A stretch of 64,000 nt of DNA from CAVTOA01 sp963736285 (GTDB taxonomy: Bacteria > Actinomycetota > Actinomycetes > Mycobacteriales > QHCE01): contig CAVTOA010000003.1 in the NCBI GenBank assembly GCA_963736285.1, positions 558,001-622,000 of the forward strand. Direction: 5' to 3'. The notes beneath the pieces were generated by a model, which saw only the letters and a program-made list of their open reading frames with translations, had not been told where the DNA came from and did no database searches. The first letter of the stretch is position 1; each line of letters opens with the position of its first letter. Positions 17,497-27,996 of this stretch are shown one piece after another. The translations under genes were made by a program, and so were the position numbers.

Positions 17497-19317
17497 GTGG
17501 CACACACCCCCACATCGACAGCGCACCATGACACCCCTGTGTGGGAGCAACGGTTTCGAGCCCGCAGCGTAAGCCTGCCGCAATGGGCACTCGATGCGCC
17601 GCAGCGCAACATTTACTACTCCAACTCCTCGGGAACTTTCGAGGTGTACACCTGGGACCGCAGCACCGATCGTCATCACCAGCTCACTCGCCGTCCACAT
17701 GGGACATACGACGCGGCGATCGAGCCCAGCGGGGACAACGTCTGGTGGTTCAACGACAACGACGGTGACGAGTTCGGCGTGTGGCATCGTCAGCCATTTG
17801 AGGGCGACCGCTCTGTTAACCCGACGATTCCCGGGCTCAAGCCGTCGTACCCCGCCGGGTTGGCGCTGGGGCGCGAAACGGTGGCTATCGGCACCTCGAA
17901 CGACTCCGGCTCAGCGATTTTTGTCTGGCCTTACGCCGGTGAGCCGTGGGAGGTGTATCGGCATTCCGAGGATGCGTCCATGGGGGCTTTGTCCGCCGAC
18001 GAGACGCTGCTCGCGGTCGCCCACTCAGAACACGGAGACACGCTCCACCCCGCGATTCGAGTACTCCAGATAGACCTCACCTCGCCGGGTGCCGTTCGTA
18101 CTGTTGCCGAGCTGACAGACGGCGCCGGCAAGGGTGTGTACCCGGTGGAGTTCTCACCGACGGCGGGCGATCAACGCCTGCTGATAGTTCATGAGCGGTA
18201 CGGCCGCAACGAACTGGCGCTATGGGACCTCGTGACCGACAGCGTCACCGAACTGCGCATCGACATACCGGGTGAACTGTCTGCCGAATGGTATCGGGAC
18301 GCAAGCGCATTGCTCGTCACCGCCGAGCACGATGCTCGCTCCACAGTGCACCGATACGACATAGCTTCTGGCAGCATCACCCAGCTCGATGTTCCCAGCG
18401 GGGTCGTACTGGACACGTCCGCTCGTCCCGATGGCGATGTTGAGTACAGCTGGTGTAATGCCGCCAATCCCCGACAGATCCGTGTGATGGGCCAGCAATT
18501 ACCGCTGCTGACTCCTCAGGGGCCTCCGCCACCACCGTCCGTGCCCGTCCAGGATTTCTGGGTGCCTGGTGCTGCCGGCAATATTCACGCGCTAGTAAGC
18601 ACGCCCAGGGGGCAGGATCGTCCATTTGCGACAGTCTTTTCGATTCACGGTGGCCCACACGACCACGATCAAGACCGTTTCGACGCATACCGCGCGGCTC
18701 TCGTCGACAATGGATACGCGGTGGTCGAGATCAATTACCGGGGCTCGACCGGTTACGGCAGCGCCTGGCGAGATGCGATCATCGGCGGCCCCGGCCTCAC
18801 CGAACTCGCCGACATCAACGCAGTCCGTGAGTGGGCTATCGAGAACGGGCTGGCAGATCCGGCGCGGTGCGTCCTTGCAGGGTATTCATGGGGCGGCTAT
18901 CTCACGCTCCTCGGATTGGGAACGGATCCAAGCAAATGGGTCGCTGGCATCGCGGGCGTTCCCGTCGCCGATTACGTGGCCGCATACGAGGACGAGATGG
19001 AGCCGCTCAAAGCAATGGACCGGGTGTTGTTTGACGGCGCCCCGGAACAAAATCCAGAGCTATATCAAGAGCGCTCCCCGATTACCTATGTCGAGCGGGT
19101 AACCGCACCTGTGTTGGTACTGGCGGGTGCGAACGATCCGCGGTGTCCGCTGCGGCAGATCGAGAACTATGTGACTGAACTGTCGCGATTGGACAAACCG
19201 CACACGGTATACCGTTTCGACGCGGGGCACGGCTCTCTTGTCGTCGACCAACGCATCGAGATGACGCGCGCCGAGCTCGACTTTCTGCGGAAAACGGTGC
19301 CAGCGCTCGGCTATTGA
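17497..19317 (+). CDS. Prolyl-oligopeptidase-family (S9) serine peptidase
   Basis: 606 aa. GTG 17497 is chosen from GGAAGG about 10 bp before. Residues 1-340 form a beta-propeller with many WDR-like strands. Residues ~350-606 are the alpha/beta hydrolase: HGGPHDHDQDRFD, the oxyanion region INYRGSTGYG, nucleophile GYSWGGY at ~463, Asp in AGANDPR at ~544 and His in DAGHGS at ~578, all in order. No signal peptide, so probably cytosolic. It cleaves small peptides; specificity is unknown. Complete. Confidence 0.93.
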   Translation: MAHTPTSTAHHDTPVWEQRFRARSVSLPQWALDAPQRNIYYSNSSGTFEVYTWDRSTDRHHQLTRRPHGTYDAAIEPSGDNVWWFNDNDGDEFGVWHRQPFEGDRSVNPTIPGLKPSYPAGLALGRETVAIGTSNDSGSAIFVWPYAGEPWEVYRHSEDASMGALSADETLLAVAHSEHGDTLHPAIRVLQIDLTSPGAVRTVAELTDGAGKGVYPVEFSPTAGDQRLLIVHERYGRNELALWDLVTDSVTELRIDIPGELSAEWYRDASALLVTAEHDARSTVHRYDIASGSITQLDVPSGVVLDTSARPDGDVEYSWCNAANPRQIRVMGQQLPLLTPQGPPPPPSVPVQDFWVPGAAGNIHALVSTPRGQDRPFATVFSIHGGPHDHDQDRFDAYRAALVDNGYAVVEINYRGSTGYGSAWRDAIIGGPGLTELADINAVREWAIENGLADPARCVLAGYSWGGYLTLLGLGTDPSKWVAGIAGVPVADYVAAYEDEMEPLKAMDRVLFDGAPEQNPELYQERSPITYVERVTAPVLVLAGANDPRCPLRQIENYVTELSRLDKPHTVYRFDAGHGSLVVDQRIEMTRAELDFLRKTVPALGY

Positions 19318-19396
19318 CCACTACCCCCGACGCACGGGGCAGCGAGAAAACGCCGTTAGCGACCAACATAGGTGCAACCAGCTACTGGAGGTACCC

Positions 19397-19546
19397 GTGT
19401 TTTCCGACACCTTCAAAAAGGTCGGCATCGTCATGATCGCGCTCGCACTGGGCGTGGGCACCGCTGCCGCCGCACTTGGCGGCTGCTCGCACCAGAACAC
19501 GCCCAAAACCCAAGGAGCCAGTACCCAAGAGTCACGAACGCCGTGA
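19397..19546 (+). CDS. Small lipoprotein, 49 aa
   Basis: GTG 19397 with GGAGG at 19387-19391. The sequence has a basic start (MFSDTFKKVG), a hydrophobic core (IVMIALALGVGTAAAA) and a lipobox LGGC at about residues 28-31, so it is a signal-peptidase II substrate. The mature part is only ~19 residues, polar (SHQNTPKTQG...). Similar short lipoproteins are common in actinobacteria and poorly annotated. It follows the S9 peptidase by 79 bp and ends inside a hairpin that probably terminates transcription. Confidence 0.75.
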   Translation: MFSDTFKKVGIVMIALALGVGTAAAALGGCSHQNTPKTQGASTQESRTP

Positions 19547-19552
19547 CTCTTG
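19526..19552 (+). terminator. Hairpin spanning the lipoprotein stop codon
   Basis: Perfect 11-bp arms CAAGAGTCACG and its complement with a 5-base loop. The TGA at 19544-19546 lies in the right arm. No U-tract follows, so it is a terminator or an RNA-stability element. Confidence 0.6.
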
Positions 19553-19569
19553 AACTCCCCCAACGCCCT

Positions 19570-19685
19570 TGTTTGACCGGTCAGATTCCCCGGAAAACGC
19601 CGGGTATTTCACCGGTCAAACACAGGAGGCATGGACGACCGGTCGTTGCACAGGCGACACGCCGGCAAAACGACCGGTCAAACAG
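19570..19685. repeat. GTTTGACCGGTC repeat, locus 3
   Basis: GTTTGACCGGTCAGATT at 19570, CACCGGTCAAACA ~19608-19620, GACCGGTCG at ~19636 and GACCGGTCAAACAG at ~19672-19685. It abuts the asd stop codon. It shares a ~50-bp unit with locus 2. Confidence 0.75.
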
Positions 19686-20790
19686 TCAGCGGTCGGCGGC
19701 CACGAGCTCGGCAATCTGAGCGGTGTTGAGCGCAGCACCCTTGCGAAGGTTGTCGCCGCAGACAAATAGATCGAGTGCATGCGGGTCGTCCAGCGAGCGC
19801 CGGACCCGTCCGACCCAGGTCGGATCGGTGCCGACAACGTCTGCTGGCGTGGGAAAGTCGCCCTCGGCCGGATCGTCGTAGATAACCAGGCCCGGTGCCG
19901 TGGCCAGGATCTCGCAAGCCTCGGCTTGGGTCGACCTCTTGCTCGAAGACCGCGTGGACCGCCAGCGAATGCACTGTTACCACCGGTACACGCACGCACG
20001 TCGCAGTCACTTTTAGCTTGGGCAGGTCCAAAATTTTGCGTGACTCATTGCGGACCTTGAGTTCCTCACTCGACCAACCATCGCTCTGCAACGAACCCAC
20101 CCAAGGCACCACATTAAGGGCCAGCGGCGCCGCAAAGGGGCCGAGTTCTTCCCCCACTGCTGCCCGTACATCACCAGTGCGCGTACCTAGCTGACGGTCT
20201 CCCGCTACCTTGATGATCTGGTTGTGCAAGGTTTCGATGCCGATTTGTCCCGCACCCGAGGCCGCTTGATACGAGGAGATCACCAGCTCACGCAACCCAT
20301 AGCGACGGTGGAGCGCACCGACAGCCACGATCATCGAGAGCGTAGTGCAATTAGGATTCGCGATGATCCCATGTGGACGCTCGTGCACCGCCTCGGGATT
20401 TACCTCCGGCACGATCAGCGGCACGTCTGGGTCTAGCCGGAAAGCCGCAGAATTGTCAACCACTACCGCACCGGCCGCAACAGCTAGCGGCGCCCACTGC
20501 GCTGAAACGTCGTCGGGCACATCGAACATGGCCACATCTATGCCATCAAAAACGCCCGGCTCCAACAGCCTTACCTCAACCGGCCCGCCACGGACAATCA
20601 CATTACGTCCAGCAGATCGCTTTGAGGCCACCGGCCGGATCTCGCCCCAGATGTCCTCGCGGGACGACAGAATCTGCAGCATGACCTGGCCAACGGCCCC
20701 AGTCGCGCCCACTACCGCCAAACTCGGCTTACGTATCGTGTCCACAGTGTTGCTCGTTTCGCCCGAATCAATGTCTGCTGTCGTGTGCAT
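19686..20790 (-). pseudogene. asd: Aspartate-semialdehyde dehydrogenase, one frameshift
   Basis: Start ATG 20790 (MHTTADID). The first ~285 residues have the Rossmann GATGAVGQ, ANPNCTT with the catalytic Cys, and SSYQAASGAGQ. A one-base loss near 19930 shifts the frame after FEQEV. The correct frame then runs STQAEACEILATAPGL to DNLRKGAALNTAQIAELV and stops at 19686. Asd makes aspartate semialdehyde for Lys, Thr, Met and DAP and is normally essential. Either the strain has a substitute, or this is a sequence error. It lies 5 bp after lysC, in the usual operon order. Confidence 0.9.
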
Positions 20791-20795
20791 GCTGA

Positions 20796-22062
20796 TCACC
20801 GCCCGGTGCCCGCATACACGGTTGCTTCTTCGTCGCACCCCAAGTCAAACGCATCGTGTACCGCGCGCACAGCGGCATCCAAGTCTCTATCGCGGCAGAC
20901 AACAGAGATGCGAATCTCCGAGGTAGAGATGATTTCGATGTTGACGCCCGCGCGCGACAAGCGCCTCACAAAAGGACGCTGTGACGCCAGGATGGGAACG
21001 CATACCCGCGCCTACCAGCGAAATTTTGCCGATGTGCTCGTCATAGACCAACTGCGAAAACCCGACCTGGTCGCGCACACGCTGCAACGCCGCGAGCGCG
21101 GCCGGGCCGTCTGGTTTAGGCAAGGTAAATGAAATGTCGGTCTTAGAGCTTTCTGGCGCGGAGACGTTCTGCACCACCATGTCGATATTGATCTCGGCTT
21201 CGGCGACCGCGCGGAACAATGTCGCGGCCACTCCGGGCGCGTCGGGGACGCCCACCACAGTGACCTTCGCCTCGCTGCGGTCGTGCGCTACTCCAGCGAT
21301 GATGGCCTGCTCCACAGAAAGCTCCTCAATCGTGCCGGCGACGATCGTGCCGGGCTTGTTCGAATAGGACGAACGCACGTGGATGGGCATACTGCTGCGC
21401 CGGGCATACTCCACTGACCGCAAATGCAGCACCTTTGCTCCGGATGCGGCAAGCTCCAACATTTCTTCGTACGTGACCGTCTCGAGCCGACGAGCGTCCG
21501 ACACTATGCGTGGATCCGCGCTGTAGACACCGTCCACATCGGTGTAAATCTCGCAGACATCGGCGTTGAGCGCGGCCGCCAACGCCACCGCCGTGGTGTC
21601 TGATCCACCGCGCCCCAAGGTGGTGATGTCTTTGGTGTCCTGCGCTACGCCCTGAAAACCGGCAACGATCGACACGGCGCCATCGTCGAGAGCACTGCGG
21701 ATGCGCCCGGGAGTCACATCGATAATCCTGGCTTTGCCATGCGACGAGGTAGTGAGGACACCCGCTTGCGAACCGGTAAACGAGCGGGCCTCGTATCCCA
21801 CAGTGTGGATCGCCATGGCCAATAGCGCCATGGAGATACGCTCACCCGCGGTGAGCAACATGTCGAGCTCGCGGCCGGGCGGAAGCGGCGTGACCTCACC
21901 CGCCAACTCGAGCAGCTCGTCGGTGGTGTCGCCCATCGCTGACACCACCACCGCGACGTCGTGGCCGGCACGCCGAGCAGAAACGATGCGCTCGGCCACC
22001 CGTTTAATGCGCTCGGCGGAGGCGACTGAGGACCCACCGTACTTCTGAACGATCAGTCCCAC
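20796..22062 (-). pseudogene. lysC: Aspartate kinase, one frameshift near the C-terminus
   Basis: Start ATG 22062 (MGLIVQKYGGSSVASAERIKR). The kinase domain is intact (KYGGSS, GFQGV, GRGGSDTTAVALAAAL). Both ACT domains are recognisable, and MRSHPGVTASFCEAL is present. A one-base shift near 20965 then breaks the frame. The natural end (VNIEIISTSEIRISVVCRD...) continues in another frame and stops at 20796. The catalytic part could remain active, but the last ACT strand, which binds Lys/Thr, is lost. Sequence error is an alternative. Confidence 0.9.
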
Positions 22063-22317
22063 AGTGCGCGTCCTTACTTATCTGCCCGATGGTTCGTACT
22101 GCTCACACGTTCGCACCGAGCCTACCCAGCTTGCCGGCGGCGCACGTCACGATGGGCGGGCCAGCTCGTCAACCGAGCAACACCCAACAGAGGACGCGAC
22201 ACCGTTCCTATGCGGCAATGCGGTGCTACGGCGCGGTTTGCGGGCTTCACCATATCGGCGCGGCTCTCACCGCGTGGGAAAAGCGGGAACTCCCGCCGTA
22301 TTGGGACACTACGGATC

Positions 22318-23138
22318 GTGACTCGACTTGTGCCCACAAAGAAACTAGCGAAAAACCTTGCCGTGGCAGTAATATTCGCCACAACAGCCTTGTGCTTGCC
22401 AGCTGCGGCAGCGCAACGACGACCGCAACGAGCTCGGCTAGCCCGTCTTCTTCCGACAATCAACTGCCCGCGGCACAGCAACTAGCGGGCCAAGCGGCCT
22501 TGGCGCAAGGAAAAACTTTCACGGCGAACTATCAATACACACCTGCGAATTCGGGACAAAACGAACCTTCCGCTGGTCAAAGTACCGTGCAGGTGCAAAG
22601 GACTTCCTCCGCGATGCGCTTCGATTCGCCCGTCCCGCCGATTCGGGTAACCTCGCGCACACGGTAAGTATCGTCTCCGACAAATTCAGGCACATATCGC
22701 TGCATTTCCTTAACCAACGCACAAGGCTGCCAATCCCTAGGCACTGGTTCACCCAACATCCCCGACGATCCTCGATTTGAGCACCTGTTTAGCGATTGGC
22801 TGTCCACTCTCTCTAGTCCGTCGGCAGCAATCTCGGTCACGATCGTCGAGAAGAAGCAACGGTCGGGTGCGCTCCAGCAAGGAGGCGTGGCAAGGGTGTG
22901 CTTCTCGATCCAAGGGGTAACCGCTTCCCTTGCCCCACCTATCGACCCGGGAATTTATTGCTTCCACGACGGGATGCTTACCGGTGCGCAGATCAACGGT
23001 GCGACACTAGCGCTGCAGAATTTCGGTCCAGCCCCAGCGGCCGTGACCCTGCCAGGTCCGCAAGGGCCGAACGTGCCCTCGGTGGCATCGCCGTCACCAA
23101 CGTCGTCAACGTCGGCATCAAGCGCCCCGGCGCAGTAA
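22318..23138 (+). pseudogene. Decayed lipoprotein gene
   Basis: GTG 22318 starts a signal peptide (MTRLVPTKKLAKNLAVAVIF) whose lipobox LASC is reached only after a frame change near 22390. The Ser/Thr-rich mature start and a ~60-aa beta-rich block follow. A long damaged stretch comes next. The end (22887-23138: GVTASLAPPIDPGIYCFHDG...TGAQINGATLALQNFG) is intact and typical of a family of actinobacterial secreted lipoproteins. At least two breaks. It is divergent from lysC. Confidence 0.7.
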
Positions 23139-23499
23139 GTCTTATTCTTCCGCTCTACACGGCTTTTTTCCGCCAGCGCACGCAAACCGGCTACTAAAAA
23201 TAAGACGATTGGCTGGAAAGCATTGGCCTGCTCGGTGACTAGCTCTATGCTTCGCTTTTCACGCATCCTTCCCGTGATGCAATCCCTCCGCGGTTACTGT
23301 GTAAACCAACATACGTACGCGCCGCCGTACACCAACGGAGGAGTTGTGCCGACGTCCCTCATGAAGGGCAACCAGGAGACCCGGCCAAAGGCACAGGAGG
23401 GAGCAACCTCGCGTACGCGCGCGCGAGCGAAGATGGTCCCCTCCATGGCTTATGCCAACACCCGGGATATAAAGTCCAAGCGAGCAATCTAGACACAGC
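23139..23499. other. Intergenic, no gene supported
   Basis: Ends of the decayed lipoprotein and the upstream region of the kinase remnant. Several short frames lack any domain. Confidence 0.4.
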
Positions 23500-26433
23500 G
23501 ATCCCACGCCAAAGGACAAAAACAACGTCGAAGACCCGGGCAGCCGCCGCGGACAGCTCCTCAACAACCTTCGATTCGCTCCAAAGTAGTCTGATTTTGG
23601 TCGTCCCATCGTGGCGTGCTTATTTTCTCCGGCCTCCAATCAATGACTCTCGACTGAGGCGCAAGAAGCGGACGAGGTCAACTCGCTGGCCAAAGTGGGC
23701 GATCGGATCTCCTCGCTGGTCCACCAACTACAGGAAGAGCGATCTCGCGCGTCAACGATCCTGGCGTCGAAGTGCAACCTGGCCCGGCTGGGCTCAAGGA
23801 ACAAGGCTCATCACCGACGAGGCCGCTGAAGATTTTCGCGGCCTCGAACAGCATCGGGGTCAGGGTGAGAGCCACCATTTCACTGCCCGCATTCGTACCG
23901 CCCTACAGTGATCTCAAATCCCTGCCCGGTCTACGGGATAAGGTTCTCACCGGAAGATCTAAGCCGACGACGCAAAGCGCGTTACACCGCGATCATCTCC
24001 GACTAACTATCGGTCACGGAAAGCGTCGGCAGAAACACATACTGACCCGGAGATATCGACGGAGTCAACGCGTTCGCGGCTTTTTCCCGATACAAGGAAT
24101 ATGCCTCCCAAGAGATGTACCTCTGTACACCGTCGTGCGAACGGACATTTCGCGGCGGGCCAGTACCGGGAATTCGTCGATACGCTCGGCGAACAGGCAG
24201 GTACTTGACGCTGTTCAATCAGGCGGCGACCAGCAAGCAACGCGATGAGCTAGACAAGTCATGCCCCGCGCTCAGGTAGCCCGCGAGATCGATCTCGAAA
24301 CCATCGCCATGCGCAGAGCGAAAATAGCGGCCACATTAGGGGTTCACGAGCAGTCCTGGCTAAACGTCACCACAAAACGCGCAGACCTCATGCGGGAAGC
24401 CGAGCAACAATTCAGCGACACACATCACACCAGATGCCCACGATCGCGATAAGGCGCTCGATACTCGCTCACCGAGGGCGGCTTCGTGCTGGTTGTACTT
24501 GTTATCGCCGTCGTCGTCTCGCTGTTGTGGCGCGCTCGATGATTCGCCCACTAGTGCGGCTGCGCTCGTCTGCGTTTGAGGTCGCCTACGAAAACTTGCC
24601 CGACGTTGTTCGCCGGCTGCGCGGATGTCGAGGCGACCCGTCCGGGCGGGTCAGACGAGGTGCGAGCCTCCGTCGCGCGGATGGCGCATGGCGTAGACAT
24701 CAACTCCAACGATGAGATCGGCCAGGTCGCACAAGCGTTCAACGCCATCCACCAAGAGGCCGTGCGGGTAGCGACTGAGCAAGCACAACTGCGGCTCTCG
24801 GTAGCAGCGATGTTCGTCAACCTGGCCCGTCGCTCACAACTGCTGGTAGATCGCCTCATTCGATTGATCGACAAACTAGAACAGGGCGAGCGAGACCCAG
24901 ATCGTCTCGCCGAGTTATTCCGCCTTGATCACCTCGCCACTCGTATGCGGCGTAATGACGAAAACTTGCTCGTGTTGGCAGGTGCAGAGGGCGGGCGCCG
25001 TTGGGCACAGACCGCCCCGCTGATAGACGTACTTCGGGCTGCCATCGCAGAGGTCGAGCAGTACACGCGGATAAAGATCGGAAGCGTCGACGACGCCGAG
25101 ATCACTGCGAAAGCCGTGAACGACGTCGTCCACCTCGTCGCCGAGCTACTGGAGAACGCCACGTCGTTTTCCTCGCCGCGGACCGAGGTCTTAGTCGATG
25201 CGCGGATGGTGCATGACCAAGTCGTGATTGAATCGAAGATCAGGGAATCGGTATGTCGTCGCGAGCAACTCAGTGAGCTCAACGAGCGCCTCGCCAAACC
25301 ACAGATACTGGAGGTGACGGTCTCTCGGATGATGGGCCTTTTTGTAGTGGGGACGACTATCCGCTCGCCACGGCATCGGCGTGATGTTGCGCCCCTCGGC
25401 GACCGGTGGCGTCGTCGCGATCGTCACCTTGCCCAATGACGCGCTCGCCTCTGCCGCCGAGTTGCCGGCTGGTGTTCCGGAGGACAGAAATGTGCGCCGC
25501 GAACTCATGCCGGCCTCAGCGGCGCCGCAACCCCAGTCGTCTTCTCGCGAAAATCCGCTGCGGTCTTCTCTTCCGCCGGTGCCACCGCAACGCAGTGGCA
25601 CCGAGCACAGTGGTGAACACGTAGCGCTGCCACGCACTGAGGCACCCACGGCAAGCCCGGAATCTCAGACCCCGCAGGGTTCTCAGCCCGCATCTGAGGC
25701 CCCAGCGCCTCTACATGCCGAGCACAAACAGTGGCGCTATCAGGAGCCACCACCTCCTGCGGATCCCACGGTCGAGATGCCGCTGCCTATTTTCAATGCG
25801 GTGGAGTCGGAATGGTTCCGCCCGGTACGTCCGGTAAACAGCGACACCGACGATGCAACGTCCGCATTGTCGGTGGGTACGTCAGAAAGATCGCGCGCCT
25901 CTGAGAAATCCGCACCCGCGAGGACTACCGAGCCCGCACGGCCAACATCGGAGCCCTTGCCAGGACCGATCTCGGCATCTACGCAGGCGCCGCCTCCGAC
26001 ATCGAACACGCATTCGTCAGTCGAGGACAGCACCGGGCCTAATCCCCAGGACACGGTTTCGATATCCTCCTCCAAAATGGACACATCAGCTTCGCTCTGG
26101 GCCAGCGCCGCAGACGAAGGTTGGCAGCGCGCTGAGGCCGCAGCCGACCCCCAGATCGGCGACACCACCCCCGCCGGCCTGCCCAAAAGGGTTCCCTCGG
26201 CCAACTATGTGCCCGGCGGAGTAGAGAAGCAACCGGTGCAGCCGCGCCCGGACGAAACCCGACATCATGCGCCCAAGCATCGGTCACCCGACGCGGTTCG
26301 GGGAGTACTCGCCAGCTATCGCCAGGGCTGGGAGCAAGGACGCGTCGCCGGGCGATCCCGGCGTGCCGCCGTAGTCACCGATTCAGATGACGCACAGGAT
26401 TCACCGCACGGCCAACAGGAGGAACAGCAGTGA
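23500..26433 (+). pseudogene. Nitrate-sensor-like histidine kinase of the conservon, decayed
   Basis: Pieces in order are PKDKNNVEDPGSRRGQLLNN near 23500, a sensor stretch VNSLAKVGDRISSLVHQLQEE (~23670-23740) like NIT domains, a TM helix around 24485-24530, HAMP and ATPase-N parts (24576-25270: MFVNLARRSQLLVDRLIRLIDKLEQ, HVVHLVAELLENATSFSSPRTEV-like N-box), and a Pro/Ser-rich tail (25381-26433) ending LPKRVPSANYV and SPDAVRGVLASYRQG. Stops occur in the sensor part and frame changes near 24560 and 25380. Partner genes downstream are intact. Loss of the sensor with retained tail is notable. Confidence 0.75.
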
Positions 26434-26867
26434 CCTCGTCCCATCCAGGTGCGCCCAGCAGTCGTGCGGCACAGGACTTGAATTGGCTCGTCGGCAGTTT
26501 CGCCAACCAGGTTCCCGGGATCGCACACGCGGTGGCGGTCTCGGCGGACGGACTACTCATGGCCGCCTCCGACGGATTGCCTCGAGATAGAGCCGATCAG
26601 CTCGCTGCGATCGCGTCTGGTTTGGTCAGCCTCACTCAGGGCGCGGCCATGTGCTTCGAGGGCGGGCACGTTAATCAGACTGTGGTCGAGATGGAGAATG
26701 GCTTTCTGCTCGTCATGTCCATTAGCGACGGATCATCGCTGGCCGTCCTTGCCTCGCGGCATTGCGACATTGGCCAGGTTGGCTATGAGATGGCACTGCT
26801 AGTGGAGCGAGTCGGCGCGGTACTGACGCCCGAGCTCCGCGGCAGCGCCGGAGCCACCCATGCATAA
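26430..26867 (+). CDS. Roadblock/LC7-family protein of the conservon
   Basis: 145 aa. GTG 26430 overlaps the kinase stop by 3 bp. A single roadblock/LC7 fold is present: LNWLVGSFANQVPGIAHAVAVSADGLLMAASDGLPRDRADQLAAIASGLVSLTQGAA and ENGFLLVMSISDGSSLAVLAS. Such proteins act as GTPase-activating or scaffolding partners of the small GTPase two genes on. It overlaps the next gene by 8 bp. Complete. Confidence 0.92.
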   Translation: MTSSHPGAPSSRAAQDLNWLVGSFANQVPGIAHAVAVSADGLLMAASDGLPRDRADQLAAIASGLVSLTQGAAMCFEGGHVNQTVVEMENGFLLVMSISDGSSLAVLASRHCDIGQVGYEMALLVERVGAVLTPELRGSAGATHA

Positions 26868-27228
26868 CGGACATAACCACAACGAGGGTCGAGCCGGACC
26901 GCTCGTCCGCCCCTATGCCATGACCGGTGGAAGAACCCGACCTCGGGTCGACATTGCAATGGAAGCCCTCATCCACACCACCGGCCGTGCCACCTGGGAC
27001 GTCGTAGGACGCGGACACGATTGGCAGCGCATCGTCGCGCTCTGCCACCACGTTCAGTCTCTGGCCGAGATCGCCGCCTACCTCGGCGTGCCGCTGGGCG
27101 TGGCGCGGGTCATCGTGGGCGATATGGCCGAGGCGGGTCTTGTCGATGTGCACGAGCCCGGTCACATCGACGACCAGATCGGTACCTACTTGCTGGAAAG
27201 GGTGCTCAGTGGTCTTCGGAAGCTCTAA
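26860..27228 (+). CDS. DUF742 protein of the conservon
   Basis: 122 aa. RPYAMTGGRTRPRVDIAMEALIHTT at the N-terminus is the DUF742 signature. It is followed by a winged-helix-like segment (RIVALCHHVQSLAEIAAYLGVPLGVARVIVGDMAEAGLVDVH). Overlaps on both sides (8 bp with roadblock, 20 bp with the GTPase) show tight coupling. It probably links the GTPase to kinase or DNA (inference). Confidence 0.92.
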   Translation: MHNGHNHNEGRAGPLVRPYAMTGGRTRPRVDIAMEALIHTTGRATWDVVGRGHDWQRIVALCHHVQSLAEIAAYLGVPLGVARVIVGDMAEAGLVDVHEPGHIDDQIGTYLLERVLSGLRKL

Positions 27229-27889
27229 CCCACGCGGTGGACATCGAGATTCACAGCCGCAACCGGTGGCCCAGACGCAACCAGCGGCGCCCTCAGCGCC
27301 GACGTCGCCGCCTCCTTCTGGACGGGAACCCATCTCAGCCAAGATCGTGATCGCCGGTGGCTTCGGCGTGGGTAAGACCACATTGGTCGGGTCGGTTTCC
27401 GAGATCCGTCCACTCACGACAGAAGCCGTGATGACCGCCGTCTCCACTGGCATTGACGACTCCGACGTCGTGCCGGGAAAAAACACCACCACGGTGGCGA
27501 TGGACTTCGGGCGTATCACGCTCGACGAGGAACTCATCCTGTACTTGTTTGGCACACCTGGCCAAACCCGCTTCTGGTTTATGTGGGATGAGCTGGTGCG
27601 AGGCGCCATCGGCGCGGTCGTTCTGGTCGACACCCGGCGGCTCGCAGACTGCTTCGCTGCGGTCGACTTCTTCGAACAGCGGTCTTTGCCCTACGTCGTC
27701 GGAATCAATTGCTTTGACGGAGTGCAGTCGCATAGCGTAGAGGACATCCGCGAGGCATTGACCATTCCGCAGGAGATCCCCATATTGCTCTGTGACGCCC
27801 GCAGCCGGGAGTCGACCAAGGCGATCTTGATCTCTCTTGTGGAATATGTGCTTGCCCTTCGTGGTGCCCCGGCGGTAAACGCGGGCTAA
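27209..27889 (+). CDS. Small Ras-like GTPase of the conservon
   Basis: 226 aa from GTG 27209; the frame begins 20 bp inside DUF742. An N-terminal Pro/Gln linker of ~40 residues precedes the G domain. G1 is GGFGVGKTT (~50-58), G3 appears as the family variant GTPGQ (LFGTPGQTRFWFMWDEL), and G4 is replaced by INCFDG, the atypical N-x-F-D variant of this group. It resembles MglA-like GTPases of actinobacterial conservons. Its kinase partner here is decayed. Confidence 0.92.
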   Translation: MVFGSSNPRGGHRDSQPQPVAQTQPAAPSAPTSPPPSGREPISAKIVIAGGFGVGKTTLVGSVSEIRPLTTEAVMTAVSTGIDDSDVVPGKNTTTVAMDFGRITLDEELILYLFGTPGQTRFWFMWDELVRGAIGAVVLVDTRRLADCFAAVDFFEQRSLPYVVGINCFDGVQSHSVEDIREALTIPQEIPILLCDARSRESTKAILISLVEYVLALRGAPAVNAG

Positions 27890-27933
27890 GAGCGGGTGTT
27901 AGTCCCGGTGCACACTTTTTCTCGCAAGGACGT

Positions 27934-27996
27934 ATGGTAAGCGTCGTGCGGCGCGCTTTTCTGCTCCTTCTTTGCCGCGGCGAGGCCTCGCTTTAG
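27934..27996 (+). CDS. leuA leader peptide
   Basis: 20 codons from ATG 27934, with AAGGA 27926-27930 as RBS. The peptide has four consecutive leucine codons (CTG CTC CTT CTT at 27961-27972) preceded by two Arg, then Cys-Arg-Gly-Glu-Ala-Ser-Leu and TAG. A Leu run placed just before a strong hairpin is the hallmark of leucine-responsive attenuation. It lies 153 bp before leuA. Too short for gene finders. Confidence 0.75.
   Translation: MVSVVRRAFLLLLCRGEASL

Noticed and set aside
19569..19769. Forward frame starting in the GACCGGTC repeat
   Set aside because: Overlaps the asd 3' end in antisense and has no domain.
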